DNA of 50,948 nt. It comes from Candidatus Gastranaerophilales bacterium. Its GTDB lineage: Bacteria; Cyanobacteriota; Vampirovibrionia; Gastranaerophilales; Gastranaerophilaceae. Shown piece after piece: positions 17,126-25,922 of this stretch. The notes below the pieces were generated by a model. That model made no database searches and was not told the DNA's origin. It saw nothing but the letters and a program-made list of their open reading frames with translations. Position 1 is the stretch's first letter. Every line of letters starts with the position of its first letter. The stretch covers positions 1 to 50,948 of the forward strand of contig CAJULR010000042.1 of assembly GCA_910587375.1 (NCBI GenBank), given 5' to 3'. The position numbers and the translations under genes are program-made.

Positions 17126-19582
17126 TTACCCCCTAAACATGTTCATTTTGTAGACTTCATCTCTTAAGAGTGGAAAGTCTTCTATATCGTGCGTTTTGAC
17201 GAATTCAAAGGCCTTTGTACGTGCAAGTTCCAGTATTTTTACATCACTCACCAAATCGGCAAGGCCAAAATCGGCCATACCGCTTTGTCGCACGCCTAAA
17301 AATTCCCCGGGACCCCTGATTTCAAGGTCCTTTTGGGCAACTACAAATCCATTGTTTGTTTGAGTTAGCACCGAAAGTTTGTCTTTTGTTTGCTTGGAGG
17401 CGGTTTGAGCCACCAAGACGCAGTAAGATTGTTTGTCAGAGCGGCCTACGCGTCCTCTTAATTGGTGAAGTTGGCTTAGGCCAAAGCGTTCGGCGTTTTC
17501 AATCATAATAACAGTTGCGTTTGGCACGTCCACACCGACTTCCACGACCGTTGTTGAAACCAATATGTCGTATTTGCCCATTTTAAAGTCATTCATGACC
17601 TTTTCCTTTTCATCGTTCGGCATTTTTCCATGCAAAAGACCAATCTTAAAGCTCTGAAACACTTCATTTTGAAGCCTTATAGCCTCCTGTGTCGCGTTCT
17701 TTGCGCTTATAGCCTCACTTTCATCGATTAAGGGGTATACGATATACGCCTGATGTCCGTACAGGACCTGCTCTCTGATTAAACTGTACGCCTCCTTTCG
17801 GCCTATAGCGCCAACGAGGCTTGTCTGAATTGGCAGACGCCCCTTGGGGAGCTCGTCTATGGTTGTTACATCGAGATCGCCATGGACTGTCAGGGCAAGC
17901 GTCCTTGGAATCGGAGTTGCAGTCATAGTAAGCATTTGCGGGGTTTTTCCCTTGGTTAGAAGCTTGGAGCGCTGCTTTACGCCAAATCTGTGCTGCTCAT
18001 CCACAACAACGGCACCCAAGTTGTTAAATTCCACGCCGTCTTGAATAAGAGCGTGAGTGCCCACTGCTATGTGGGTTTGACCATTTTTAAGCGATGTTAA
18101 CATTTCGCGGCGAAGCCTTGATGTATTTTTCCCTAAAAATAGCCCTATAGAAAGGTTTAGGGGAGTCAGCCACTCGACAAAATTTTTGTAATGCTGGGTT
18201 GCAAGGATTTCTGTTGGCGCCATAATTGCGCCCTGGTAGCCGTTTTCAACGGCACAAAGCAGCATAATGCACGCTACAACTGTTTTACCGCTTCCAACAT
18301 CTCCTTGAAGGAGCCTCTGCATTGGTTGTGTGCCGTTTAAATCCCGCCTGATTTCATCAACAGCCGCTTTTTGCGCGCTTGTAAGTTCAAAGGGCAAGCT
18401 TTTTATAAACCGCTCAACAAGCCCGTCTTTCTTGATTTCAAGGGCCACGCTGTCAAGCTTTTTGTTGGCTTCCCTAATAAGGGCTAAATTCATCTGCAAA
18501 ATAAAAAGCTCTTCAAAAACAAGCCTAAATCGCGCGTCCTCAAGCTCTTCGTTGTTTTTTGGAAAGTGAATTCGACGTATTGCATCACCCTTGGAAATTA
18601 AATTATTCTCCTTAAGTAAAAAGTCTGGAAATGGCTCCGGGATTGAACTTGAGAATTTATCGACTGCGTTAAATATAGCACGCGTCAGGGTTTTTGGGTT
18701 TAAATTTTCGCATAACGGGTATATTGGGGTGATTTTTCCGTCATAGAGTGCGTTTTCATCTTCTTCGCTGAAATCTGAAGTTATAATTTGCATTTGCGGT
18801 TTATCAAGGGTTAAATTGCCGGAAAATTTGTCGATTTTAACTGTTCCGTAGGCTATAACCCCGGCATTTTCAGGGTATTGCGTCTTGTAATGTTCAAGCA
18901 TTTTCCTGTTTGGAATTTTGTAGAACATAGAAATTGTTAAATTGCCTGTCCCATCTGAAATTACAAGGCTTATAACTGTGAGCTTGTTTTTTGTCGTCCT
19001 GATATTTACTTTTTTAATTGTCCCAAAAATGCAGACGGAGGCGCCAATCTGAAGGTTTTTAATTTTAGTTCTGCCCTCATAATCCACATACCTTTTCGGA
19101 TAATATTCAAGCAAATCTTTTACGGTATAGATTGAAAGCTTGTTAAAAACCGCGGCAAGCTTTGGCCCGACGCCTTTTACAAAGGCAACATCAATTTCGT
19201 TTATGTCATCCGAAAAAGGCTTTCTCTCGGGGATTTTTGCCGCTTCTTCTTCTGCTTTTTTTGCCCGTCTTTCTTCAAGCTTTATTTTTGCAGCCTCAAG
19301 AGCCTTATTCTGTGCTGATTTGAAGTATTCAAGCTCTTTTTCAAGAAGTTTAACAGAGGTCATTCTTCCTGAAAGAGAATCAAAACGGTATTGATAAAAA
19401 CAGGTTGAAATCGGCTCCAGGCGTTGTTTATCAATTTTACTTAATTTTTTTCTGAAATCGTTTAAATTTTGCAGCACAAAATCAGAAAAACAGGTTGTTT
19501 TCCCGATAAAATCAATGTATTGGTGTTTAATTTCAACATCTATAGCTTTTTTCAGCGCTGTATAAAATTTATCAAAATTCAT
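17126..19582 (-). CDS. recG: ATP-dependent DNA helicase RecG
   Basis: RecG is a superfamily 2 helicase that reverses stalled replication forks and processes Holliday junctions. Walker A GDVGSGKT is at residues 427-434, the DEQH box at 528-531, the motif TMTATPIPRTLALT follows, and QLRGRVGRSD is motif VI. The wedge domain starts near residue 130 with FVKGVGPKLAAVFNKL. At 818 residues it carries about 125 more than E. coli RecG, all at the N-terminus (helical and charged, with an Ala/Glu/Lys-rich stretch), as in cyanobacterial RecG. AAGGA precedes the ATG with 5-base spacing. Confidence 0.95.
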   Translation of the reverse strand: MNFDKFYTALKKAIDVEIKHQYIDFIGKTTCFSDFVLQNLNDFRKKLSKIDKQRLEPISTCFYQYRFDSLSGRMTSVKLLEKELEYFKSAQNKALEAAKIKLEERRAKKAEEEAAKIPERKPFSDDINEIDVAFVKGVGPKLAAVFNKLSIYTVKDLLEYYPKRYVDYEGRTKIKNLQIGASVCIFGTIKKVNIRTTKNKLTVISLVISDGTGNLTISMFYKIPNRKMLEHYKTQYPENAGVIAYGTVKIDKFSGNLTLDKPQMQIITSDFSEEDENALYDGKITPIYPLCENLNPKTLTRAIFNAVDKFSSSIPEPFPDFLLKENNLISKGDAIRRIHFPKNNEELEDARFRLVFEELFILQMNLALIREANKKLDSVALEIKKDGLVERFIKSLPFELTSAQKAAVDEIRRDLNGTQPMQRLLQGDVGSGKTVVACIMLLCAVENGYQGAIMAPTEILATQHYKNFVEWLTPLNLSIGLFLGKNTSRLRREMLTSLKNGQTHIAVGTHALIQDGVEFNNLGAVVVDEQHRFGVKQRSKLLTKGKTPQMLTMTATPIPRTLALTVHGDLDVTTIDELPKGRLPIQTSLVGAIGRKEAYSLIREQVLYGHQAYIVYPLIDESEAISAKNATQEAIRLQNEVFQSFKIGLLHGKMPNDEKEKVMNDFKMGKYDILVSTTVVEVGVDVPNATVIMIENAERFGLSQLHQLRGRVGRSDKQSYCVLVAQTASKQTKDKLSVLTQTNNGFVVAQKDLEIRGPGEFLGVRQSGMADFGLADLVSDVKILELARTKAFEFVKTHDIEDFPLLRDEVYKMNMFRG

Positions 19583-19615
19583 TTATTTCCTTGATGAATC
19601 TTCTGTCCGAAAAAA

Positions 19616-21571
19616 CTATCCGGGAAGAATTCTTAAAACCTCGTAAATGTTTATTTTCTTTGCCTTTCCGCGGATTGAAACTTCGCGAATTTTTATAACA
19701 TCAACATATTTTTGAACCCGAAGAAACGTTTCTTCGCTAATTAAAAATTTGGTCTTATAGACCTTATTATAGTTTTCAATTCTGCTTGCAGTGTTAACGG
19801 TGTCGCCTATAACCGTGTATTCAAGCCGCTCTTCAGAACCTATGTTGCCAACAAATGCCTCCCCGGTTGAAATTCCAACTCCGATTTCAATTTTGGGTTT
19901 GCCTTCATCCAGCCATTTTGACTGGAGCTGTTTTACTTTTTTAAGCATTTCATCTGCACATTTAACTGCGTCCACTGCATGATTTTCATTTTTTATAGGT
20001 TCGCCAAAAACTGCAAGCACAGCATCCCCCATAAACTTATTCAAAATGCCGTTATGCTTTTCTATGATTGGCACAAGGGCCGAAAAATATTCATTTAAAA
20101 TATTTGTAACCTGTTCTGCAGAAAGCTGTTCTGAAATTGATGTAAAACCTCTGATATCCGCAAAAAGAACCGTAACACAAGCCCTTTTCCCGCCAAGGCG
20201 AACACCGTCTATGTTTGAAATTACATTTTCCATAACGTCTTTTGAGATGTATTTTCCCATTGCAGACTGGATTTTTTCCTTTTTTCTGCCCTCAACAAGA
20301 TATCTGTAAGAATATCCAAACCCAATTGCAATCAGCATAAAGACTTCAGGCATAATGAGCCCGACGCCGATTCTGTTGTTATACATTATGAGCGCAAAAA
20401 TGAAATATAAAAACATTACTAATGATGTGCACATAAGGGCAACAGGAATCGGGAGGGTGCAAATCAAAAGCAGCACAAGGATGAACACGGTTAAGATTAC
20501 GATAAAATCATACAGGGGGCTGACTTCTGTGAAAAATTCATTTTTATAAAGATTGTTAAAATTTGTCGCTTGAATATCAAGGCCTGCAAAAGTGTCTGAA
20601 ACAGGTGTTCTTTTAACATCCTGCAGGGCTTGGGAATTTGCGTTTGACCCAACAAAAACAATTTTATTATCAAAAATTTCAGGGTTAATCTTTGGAAGTT
20701 TTCCTGCCTTGATGTTTCTTGATGATTCAATAATATCAGAAGCAGAGATTTTATAATGGGAATAAACGCCGTCACGCGTTTTATAGTATGAAATGTAGCT
20801 ATATGCAACGCCATCCTTGTTTGCGACGGGCATTTTAAGTGTGTATTTGTCATTTTTTGCAAGGATATAATTATCTGTTATTGTGAAATCCTTTATGTCT
20901 GTTGCTTTTGAATACATTAAAAGCGCTAAGGATGGGTATAACTCGCCGTCGTAGGAAATTACCTGGTCTGTTTTTCTTATATAGCCGTCAGAATCTTGAT
21001 AAGTGTTAACAGCACCAAGGCTTTGAACGTTGTAAAAATAGTCTTTTAAAAAAGGTGTAAAGCTTTTATAAGGACCATCTTGCCTGAATTTTGCACTTCT
21101 TTTGTCGATAAAGTTTATATCATGCTTTGAAATTAAAGTTTCGTTAAAGATGTCTTTGTCAGCTTCATCTTTAAAAGGCTCGTACATAAAACCAACGCCT
21201 GCAACAAGCCTGTCATAGCGGCCGATTTTTTCTGAAAATTCTCTGTCTATTTCTGGAAAATCGGTGTCGGGTGCAATAATAACTGCGTCAAAACCATAGG
21301 CTTTTGCATTAGTGTGGTTTTCAAGGAAATCAAAAATCTCCAAAAACATTGTTCTTTTCCAGGGCCAGCGGCCAAGCTTGGCTAATGATTCATTGTCTAT
21401 TACGACAAGAATAACATCATCTGAAGCCACCTTATTTACCGATGTTTGTTTCACCATAAAGTTGTATGATTTATGTTGGAATATGGTGTACCCGATAAGA
21501 TAAACAAGGAAGAAAACAACAACGGAGGCTACCGTTAAAAGAATAAGAGATTTTTTGTGCGAAATTTCCAT
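19616..21571 (-). CDS. CHASE2-domain adenylate/guanylate cyclase
   Basis: This 651-residue membrane protein is a class III nucleotide cyclase. Order: one membrane helix (about 10-30), an extracytoplasmic CHASE2 sensor (30-340; VASDDVILVVIDNESLAKLG and FVGSNANS), three close membrane helices (about 345-420), then a cyclase domain (about 465-640). The metal-binding segment LFADIRGFT has Asp472, and NKFMGDAVLAVFGEP and VIGDTVNTASRIE are family motifs. It likely makes cAMP in response to an unknown external signal. No CRP-type receptor gene is in the window. TAAAAT at 21578-21583, 6 bases before the ATG, and absence of a Shine-Dalgarno suggest a leaderless message. Confidence 0.92.
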   Translation of the reverse strand: MEISHKKSLILLTVASVVVFFLVYLIGYTIFQHKSYNFMVKQTSVNKVASDDVILVVIDNESLAKLGRWPWKRTMFLEIFDFLENHTNAKAYGFDAVIIAPDTDFPEIDREFSEKIGRYDRLVAGVGFMYEPFKDEADKDIFNETLISKHDINFIDKRSAKFRQDGPYKSFTPFLKDYFYNVQSLGAVNTYQDSDGYIRKTDQVISYDGELYPSLALLMYSKATDIKDFTITDNYILAKNDKYTLKMPVANKDGVAYSYISYYKTRDGVYSHYKISASDIIESSRNIKAGKLPKINPEIFDNKIVFVGSNANSQALQDVKRTPVSDTFAGLDIQATNFNNLYKNEFFTEVSPLYDFIVILTVFILVLLLICTLPIPVALMCTSLVMFLYFIFALIMYNNRIGVGLIMPEVFMLIAIGFGYSYRYLVEGRKKEKIQSAMGKYISKDVMENVISNIDGVRLGGKRACVTVLFADIRGFTSISEQLSAEQVTNILNEYFSALVPIIEKHNGILNKFMGDAVLAVFGEPIKNENHAVDAVKCADEMLKKVKQLQSKWLDEGKPKIEIGVGISTGEAFVGNIGSEERLEYTVIGDTVNTASRIENYNKVYKTKFLISEETFLRVQKYVDVIKIREVSIRGKAKKINIYEVLRILPG

Positions 21572-21577
21572 AGACTT

Positions 21578-21583
21578 ATTTTA
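21578..21583 (-). promoter_or_regulatory. Predicted -10 box 6 nt before the CHASE2-cyclase start
   Basis: TAAAAT on the minus strand, 6 bases before the ATG at 21571. No ribosome site is present between them. Confidence 0.45.
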
Positions 21584-21698
21584 CTTTATAAACATATTTT
21601 TGCCAAATAAAATTAGTCAAAATTTGTCTTAGCACATATTTTATAATAGAATTTATATTGAGGCTTGGGTTGAACCAGCTTCAACATAGGAGAATACG

Positions 21699-22931
21699 AT
21701 GAGAAATATTTGGAAAAAAATTACGGTGGCTTCAATGCTTTTGGTGATGGCATTTATCACATCAGTGTTCAACCCCGTTCTTGCACAAACGCCGCAGGCA
21801 TTATATGACAAAGCATGGAAATTAATAAATTCAAAGTTTGTTGACCAAACAAACAATAGCCAGGATTGGGAAAGATGGCGCCATAAGTATGATTCTGTAA
21901 TTAAAACAGAAGATGACGCATACGTTGCAATTGACACTATGGTATCAAGCTTAAACGATGTCTATACAAAGTTTTTAAACCCGAAAGAATACAGCGATGA
22001 AAACGATTCAATTCAAGGCTCATTGAAGGGTATTGGTGTACAAATCGGTGTTCGGGACGGAAAACTTTTAATTATAGCACCCCTTGAGGATACTCCTGGC
22101 GAAAAAGCTGGCTTGAAGGCAGAAGATGAAATATTAGAAATTAACGGAAAATCCACAAAAGGTATAACTGTGGATGCTGCGGCTGATCAAATTAGAGGGG
22201 AAGAAGGCACCCAGGTTGAACTTTTAATTAAAAGAGAGGGTGAACCCAACAAAACCTATAAAATTACAAGGGCAAACATTGAATTGAAATCGGTTTCAAC
22301 AAAGGTTCCAAAGTATGCAAAAATTGCTCCAAACATTGGTTATATAAGGTTGAGCTCCTTTATAAGCAAAAATGCAACAATGGAATTTCAAAACGCATTA
22401 ATCGAAAACAGGGGCAAAGACGGGATTATTCTTGATTTAAGGTCAAACCCGGGCGGGCTTTTAACAAATGCCATATTTATTGCGGATATGCTTTTGGATG
22501 GTCAGGTAATCGTTTCGACTGTTGACCGCGACGGCTATAAAGAAACTCAAAGGTCTACAAGCAAGGTTATTTCAAGACAGCCGATTGTTGTTTTAATAAA
22601 TGGCGGAAGTGCAAGCGCAAGTGAGATTTTATCAGGCGCCTTGAAGGACAATGGCCGCGCGACAATTGTTGGTAAAAAATCTTTCGGGAAAGGCCTTGTG
22701 CAGGAGATTAACAAGCTTCCTGGCGGTTCTGCAATGCACATTACAATTCAAAAATACTTAACGCCAAACGGCACTGATATTAACAAAAAAGGGATTGAGC
22801 CTGATATAGAGGTTGAAATTACGCAGGAAGATGTTAAGGCGGAACGTGACCCACAGCTTCAAAAGGCAAACGATATTCTTGTAAAGCAGGTGAAAGTTGC
22901 AAAGGCAAAACCGCTGCCTGTAAAACACTAA
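21699..22931 (+). CDS. ctpA: C-terminal processing peptidase (S41), CtpA type
   Basis: This is a serine protease of family S41, exported and acting in the periplasm. Residues 1-30 form a signal peptide or anchor ending near VLAQT. A conserved cap segment follows (WKLINSKFVDQ, DDAYVAIDTMVSSLNDVYTKFL), then a PDZ domain near 105-190, and the protease domain with GGSASASEI at 302-310 (catalytic serine) and the lysine in GKKSFGKGLVQ. In cyanobacteria CtpA matures photosystem II D1; without photosystems its target here is unknown. AGGAG with 5-base spacing precedes the ATG. A paralogue lies at 36084-37340. Confidence 0.93.
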   Translation: MRNIWKKITVASMLLVMAFITSVFNPVLAQTPQALYDKAWKLINSKFVDQTNNSQDWERWRHKYDSVIKTEDDAYVAIDTMVSSLNDVYTKFLNPKEYSDENDSIQGSLKGIGVQIGVRDGKLLIIAPLEDTPGEKAGLKAEDEILEINGKSTKGITVDAAADQIRGEEGTQVELLIKREGEPNKTYKITRANIELKSVSTKVPKYAKIAPNIGYIRLSSFISKNATMEFQNALIENRGKDGIILDLRSNPGGLLTNAIFIADMLLDGQVIVSTVDRDGYKETQRSTSKVISRQPIVVLINGGSASASEILSGALKDNGRATIVGKKSFGKGLVQEINKLPGGSAMHITIQKYLTPNGTDINKKGIEPDIEVEITQEDVKAERDPQLQKANDILVKQVKVAKAKPLPVKH

Positions 22932-22967
22932 AATTAGATTTGTTGTTAGGTAATGTTGAATAGGGTG

Positions 22968-23004
22968 AAAAAGACGGGATGATATAGTTTTATCCCGTCT
23001 TTTT
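22968..23004 (+). terminator. Rho-independent terminator after ctpA
   Basis: A perfect 13-bp stem: AAAAAGACGGGAT (22968-22980) pairs with ATCCCGTCTTTTT (22992-23004) around an 11-base loop. The T-run is built into the stem, and A-run symmetry could let it work in both directions. Confidence 0.88.
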
Positions 23005-23056
23005 AAAATTTTTAATGATGTTAGGTTGTTTTAGCGATAACAAGTGCGGCCATTCC

Positions 23057-23166
23057 ATAAAAGATATTCAAAACAAAGGCAGGGCGGTCTGTTGCACATT
23101 GTAATAAGCTTAGAGAATTCAAAGCGAGGTGCTTCGCGACAGCCTTTTTATTTGAATATCTTTTAT
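23057..23166. repeat. Nested inverted repeat: structured RNA or MITE-like element
   Basis: A perfect 16-bp inverted repeat bounds this 110-base unit: ATAAAAGATATTCAAA (23057-23072) and TTTGAATATCTTTTAT (23151-23166). Inside it AAAGGC (23075-23080) pairs with GCCTTT (23142-23147), and TGTTGC (23090-23095) pairs with GCGACA (23136-23141). The strand and nature are undecided: it could be a folded RNA or a small non-autonomous mobile element. It fills most of the 23005-23225 gap between the convergent ctpA and PFL genes. I see no good promoter on either side. Confidence 0.45.
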
Positions 23167-23225
23167 TTCATTTTGCCAAATAAGAAGTTTAGATGTTATT
23201 GATATATGCTTGAAATAAAACAGAT

Positions 23226-24593
23226 TTAGTTGTTCAAGCTGTGCAATGGTGCAGGAATTCTTCCAAGGCGATTTACAAAAACGCTTGAATCGAGATTGTT
23301 CACCTTCATAATTGGCGCTTCTCCTAAAAGCCCGCCAAACTTGGCTTCTTCGCCAACTGTTTTTCCCGGAACCGGGATAATTCTTACAGCTGTGGTCTTT
23401 TTGTTTATCATTCCAATTGCCATCTCGTCTGCTATAATTCCCGCAATGGTTTCAACCGGAGTGTCCCCAGGGATTGCAATCATATCAAGGCCCACAGAGC
23501 ATACGCTCGTCATTGCTTCTAGTTTATCAATTGTTAAAACCCCGTTCCTTGCAGCTTTTATCATCCCTGCGTCTTCTGAAACCGGGATAAATGCGCCGGA
23601 TAATCCTCCAACATAGCTTGAGGCCATAATACCCCCCTTTTTTACGGCGTCATTCAACATTGCAAGCGCTGCTGTTGTGCCGTGTGCCCCTGCGGCTTCT
23701 AAGCCCATTGCTTCAAAAATGCCTGCAACGCTGTCCCCTTCTGCAGGAGTGGGTGCTAGGGATAAATCAATTACGCCAAACGGGATATCAAGCCTGTTTG
23801 CAAGGCGTCTGCCGATAAGTTCGCCTGTTGTGGTAATTTTAAACGCAGTTTTTTTAATCATATTGGCAACTTCGCCTAAATCTGCCGTTTTTGGCATATT
23901 TTCAATAGCCCACCTTACAACACCTGGGCCTGAAACACCGACATTTAATGCTGCTTCTGGTTCATTTACCCCGCAATATGCGCCTGCCATAAAGGGATTA
24001 TCTGTTACTGAGTTGCAAAAACATACAAACTTTGCCGCTCCAAGGCCATCCGCTTCTGCCGTAAGTTCTGCCGCTTTTTTAATCACGTTTGCGGTCTTTA
24101 AAACGCCAAGCATATTGATTCCTGCCTTTGACGTTGCAAGGTTTAAGGATGAACACACCCTTTTTGTTGCGGCAAGGGCTTCCGGGATACTTTCAATGAA
24201 TTTTTTATCCCCATTTGTGCAGCCTTTTTCAATTAGGGCCGAATATCCGCCTATAAAATCAATTCCAACCTCTTCGGCTGCTTTATCAAGCATTTGGGCA
24301 AGATAAACATAATCCGGGTTGGTGCAGGATTCTGCAACGATTGAAATCGGGGTAATTGCAATTCTTTTGTTTATAATCGGAATAGAAAACTCGTTTTCAA
24401 GGTCTTCCGCGTATTTTGCAAGGTTTCCCGCGTGGCGTAAAATTTTGTCGTAAATTTTATTGCCCACTTTTTTAATGTCTTCGCTTGCGCAATCTCTAAG
24501 GCTTAAAGCAAGCGTCACTGTTCGAATGTCAAGGTGGTGAACCTTAATCATTTCGATAGTTTCCATAATATTTTGTATGTTAAAATCTTTCAT
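23226..24593 (-). CDS. PFL family protein (UPF0210 / DUF711)
   Basis: The product has 455 residues, typical for this family of pyruvate-formate-lyase-like fold proteins with no settled reaction. Recognised segments are DFNIQNIMETIEMIKVHHLD at the start, SGPGVVRWAIENMP, and LAPTPAEGDSVAGIFEAMG. The genome neighbour that encodes an ACT-domain protein (UPF0237) lies directly upstream; this pair is conserved in many bacteria and archaea, which suggests that the ACT protein senses a small molecule for it. GGGG with 7-base spacing precedes the ATG. Confidence 0.9.
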   Translation of the reverse strand: MKDFNIQNIMETIEMIKVHHLDIRTVTLALSLRDCASEDIKKVGNKIYDKILRHAGNLAKYAEDLENEFSIPIINKRIAITPISIVAESCTNPDYVYLAQMLDKAAEEVGIDFIGGYSALIEKGCTNGDKKFIESIPEALAATKRVCSSLNLATSKAGINMLGVLKTANVIKKAAELTAEADGLGAAKFVCFCNSVTDNPFMAGAYCGVNEPEAALNVGVSGPGVVRWAIENMPKTADLGEVANMIKKTAFKITTTGELIGRRLANRLDIPFGVIDLSLAPTPAEGDSVAGIFEAMGLEAAGAHGTTAALAMLNDAVKKGGIMASSYVGGLSGAFIPVSEDAGMIKAARNGVLTIDKLEAMTSVCSVGLDMIAIPGDTPVETIAGIIADEMAIGMINKKTTAVRIIPVPGKTVGEEAKFGGLLGEAPIMKVNNLDSSVFVNRLGRIPAPLHSLNN

Positions 24594-24675
24594 AAAATTC
24601 CCCGGTTTTAAAAATCAAAGCGCCAAATTCAAAAGTTCAGGCGGGTTTCAAGCGTTGAAAACAGCTAAAACAAAG

Positions 24676-24954
24676 CTAAATTGAGTGCATGCCATCAAAG
24701 ATTTCTTTTCTTTGAACCCAAACTTCCATGTCAATTTCTTTGCCTGAATTTACAATTCCTTCCTTTATTTCTTTGAAGGATTTTTTGGCGTCTTTAATGC
24801 TGCACAACATCATCATTACAAAGTAATCTTGCATAATTGTCTGCTTGATATCTTCAATATTTACAGATAAATCGGCAAGTGTGTTTGCAATGCGCGCAAC
24901 AATTCCAACCTTGTCTTTTCCTGAAATTGTAATAATTATTTTGTCTTCACTCAT
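24676..24954 (-). CDS. ACT domain protein (UPF0237)
   Basis: This is a 92-residue stand-alone ACT domain. The start IITISGKDKVGIVARIANTL is the usual UPF0237 beginning: a first strand, then the ligand-binding Gly and a helix. ACT domains bind amino acids or related small molecules and usually regulate a partner; the partner here is probably the PFL protein encoded 82 bases downstream. GGGG before the ATG is the ribosome site, as in both flanking genes. Confidence 0.9.
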   Translation of the reverse strand: MSEDKIIITISGKDKVGIVARIANTLADLSVNIEDIKQTIMQDYFVMMMLCSIKDAKKSFKEIKEGIVNSGKEIDMEVWVQRKEIFDGMHSI

Positions 24955-25014
24955 ATTTTTTCCCCAAAAAGGCGTTCGTGTTTACGGTTTAGAAAAAGTA
25001 AACTCTTTAGACGC

Positions 25015-25203
25015 CTATTTTTTAACATCTTCTTTTATAACAATAAGGTTGTTCATAATTTTCATCGCAACCGTAGGTAAAACCACGTCATTTAGCCCGT
25101 TTGCAATGCTTATAATGCTTCCTGCCTTTAATGTTGTTTCTTCGCCTTTATACATAAAGGTGTAATCTGTATCTCTGTCTGATCTTATTGTTATTTTGTC
25201 CAT
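25015..25203 (-). CDS. Small hypothetical protein
   Basis: The 62-residue product is not recognised. It starts MDKITIRSDRDTDYTFMYKG and reads like a small beta-rich domain with a basic end (IKEDVKK). It has GGGG with 7-base spacing before the ATG, the same type of ribosome site as the two genes downstream, and lies in line with them, so I take it as part of the same operon. Upstream is deoC, 28 bases away. The reading frame is supported only by the ribosome site and position. Confidence 0.6.
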   Translation of the reverse strand: MDKITIRSDRDTDYTFMYKGEETTLKAGSIISIANGLNDVVLPTVAMKIMNNLIVIKEDVKK

Positions 25204-25231
25204 TTTAATTCCCCAAATTTAATTTCTAAAT

Positions 25232-25909
25232 CTAGTATTTTACAATTGCTACGCCTGAGCTTGTTCCAAGCCTGTCTGCGCCTGCCTGAATTAAATCAAT
25301 GGCTTGAACCCTTGTTCTTATTCCGCCTGAAGCCTTCACGCCAAGGCCGCGTCTTGCAACTGTGTCTGCCATAAGCCTTATGTTTTCTGTTGTTGCGCCG
25401 AGCCCGTTTTTCAAAAAGCCTGTGGATGTTTTTACAAAGTCTGCCCCTGCTGTTATGCAATTTAGGCATGCCTTTTTGATTTCATCCCTTGTTAAAAGGT
25501 CGACTTCCAAAATTACTTTTAATTTGTGTTTTCCACAAACGCCTTTTATGGCCTTAATTTCCTCTGAAACGGTTTTGTAATCTCCCATTTTTATAGCAGA
25601 AAGGTTTACAACCGTGTCAATTTCGTCCGCGCCTTCGTTTATGGCCTCATGAACCTGCACAAGCGTTGTGTCTATGCTGTTTGTGCCCAAAGGAAAATTT
25701 ACAACGGTGACCAATTTAACGTCGTGGCCGTTGTTTTCGCCTGCGGCTTTTTTCTCGTCGATATATTTTCTTGCAAGTTTTACAAAATTCGGGTTTATAC
25801 AAACGCCGAAAAACTTGTATTCAAAGGCTTCATCGATTAATTTTACAATGTCTTCATTTGTGGCACCGGGCTTTAAAAGCGTGTGCTCAATATATTTTTC
25901 TATATTCAT
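25232..25909 (-). CDS. deoC: Deoxyribose-phosphate aldolase
   Basis: DeoC splits 2-deoxyribose-5-phosphate into glyceraldehyde-3-phosphate and acetaldehyde. The 225-residue class I aldolase shows IEHTLLKPGA at the start, VVNFPLGTNS, GADEIDTVVN, and the Schiff-base lysine Lys160 in DFVKTSTGF; the other catalytic lysine sits in GVKASGGIRT. It lies 8 bases after the hydroxyacid dehydrogenase gene. There is no Shine-Dalgarno: an extended -10 box (TGA then TATAAT, 25917-25922) lies 7 bases before the ATG and overlaps the stop region of the upstream gene. Confidence 0.95.
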   Translation of the reverse strand: MNIEKYIEHTLLKPGATNEDIVKLIDEAFEYKFFGVCINPNFVKLARKYIDEKKAAGENNGHDVKLVTVVNFPLGTNSIDTTLVQVHEAINEGADEIDTVVNLSAIKMGDYKTVSEEIKAIKGVCGKHKLKVILEVDLLTRDEIKKACLNCITAGADFVKTSTGFLKNGLGATTENIRLMADTVARRGLGVKASGGIRTRVQAIDLIQAGADRLGTSSGVAIVKY

Positions 25910-25916
25910 AGAAAAT

Positions 25917-25922
25917 ATTATA
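25917..25922 (-). promoter_or_regulatory. Predicted extended -10 box 7 nt before deoC start
   Basis: TATAAT on the minus strand, preceded by TG plus one base, ends 7 bases before the ATG at 25909. It overlaps the 3' end of the dehydrogenase gene. Confidence 0.5.

Noticed and set aside
23677..24306. 209-codon open frame opposite the PFL gene
   Set aside because: The minus-strand protein matches a known family along its whole length; the opposite frame has no ribosome site or recognisable motifs.
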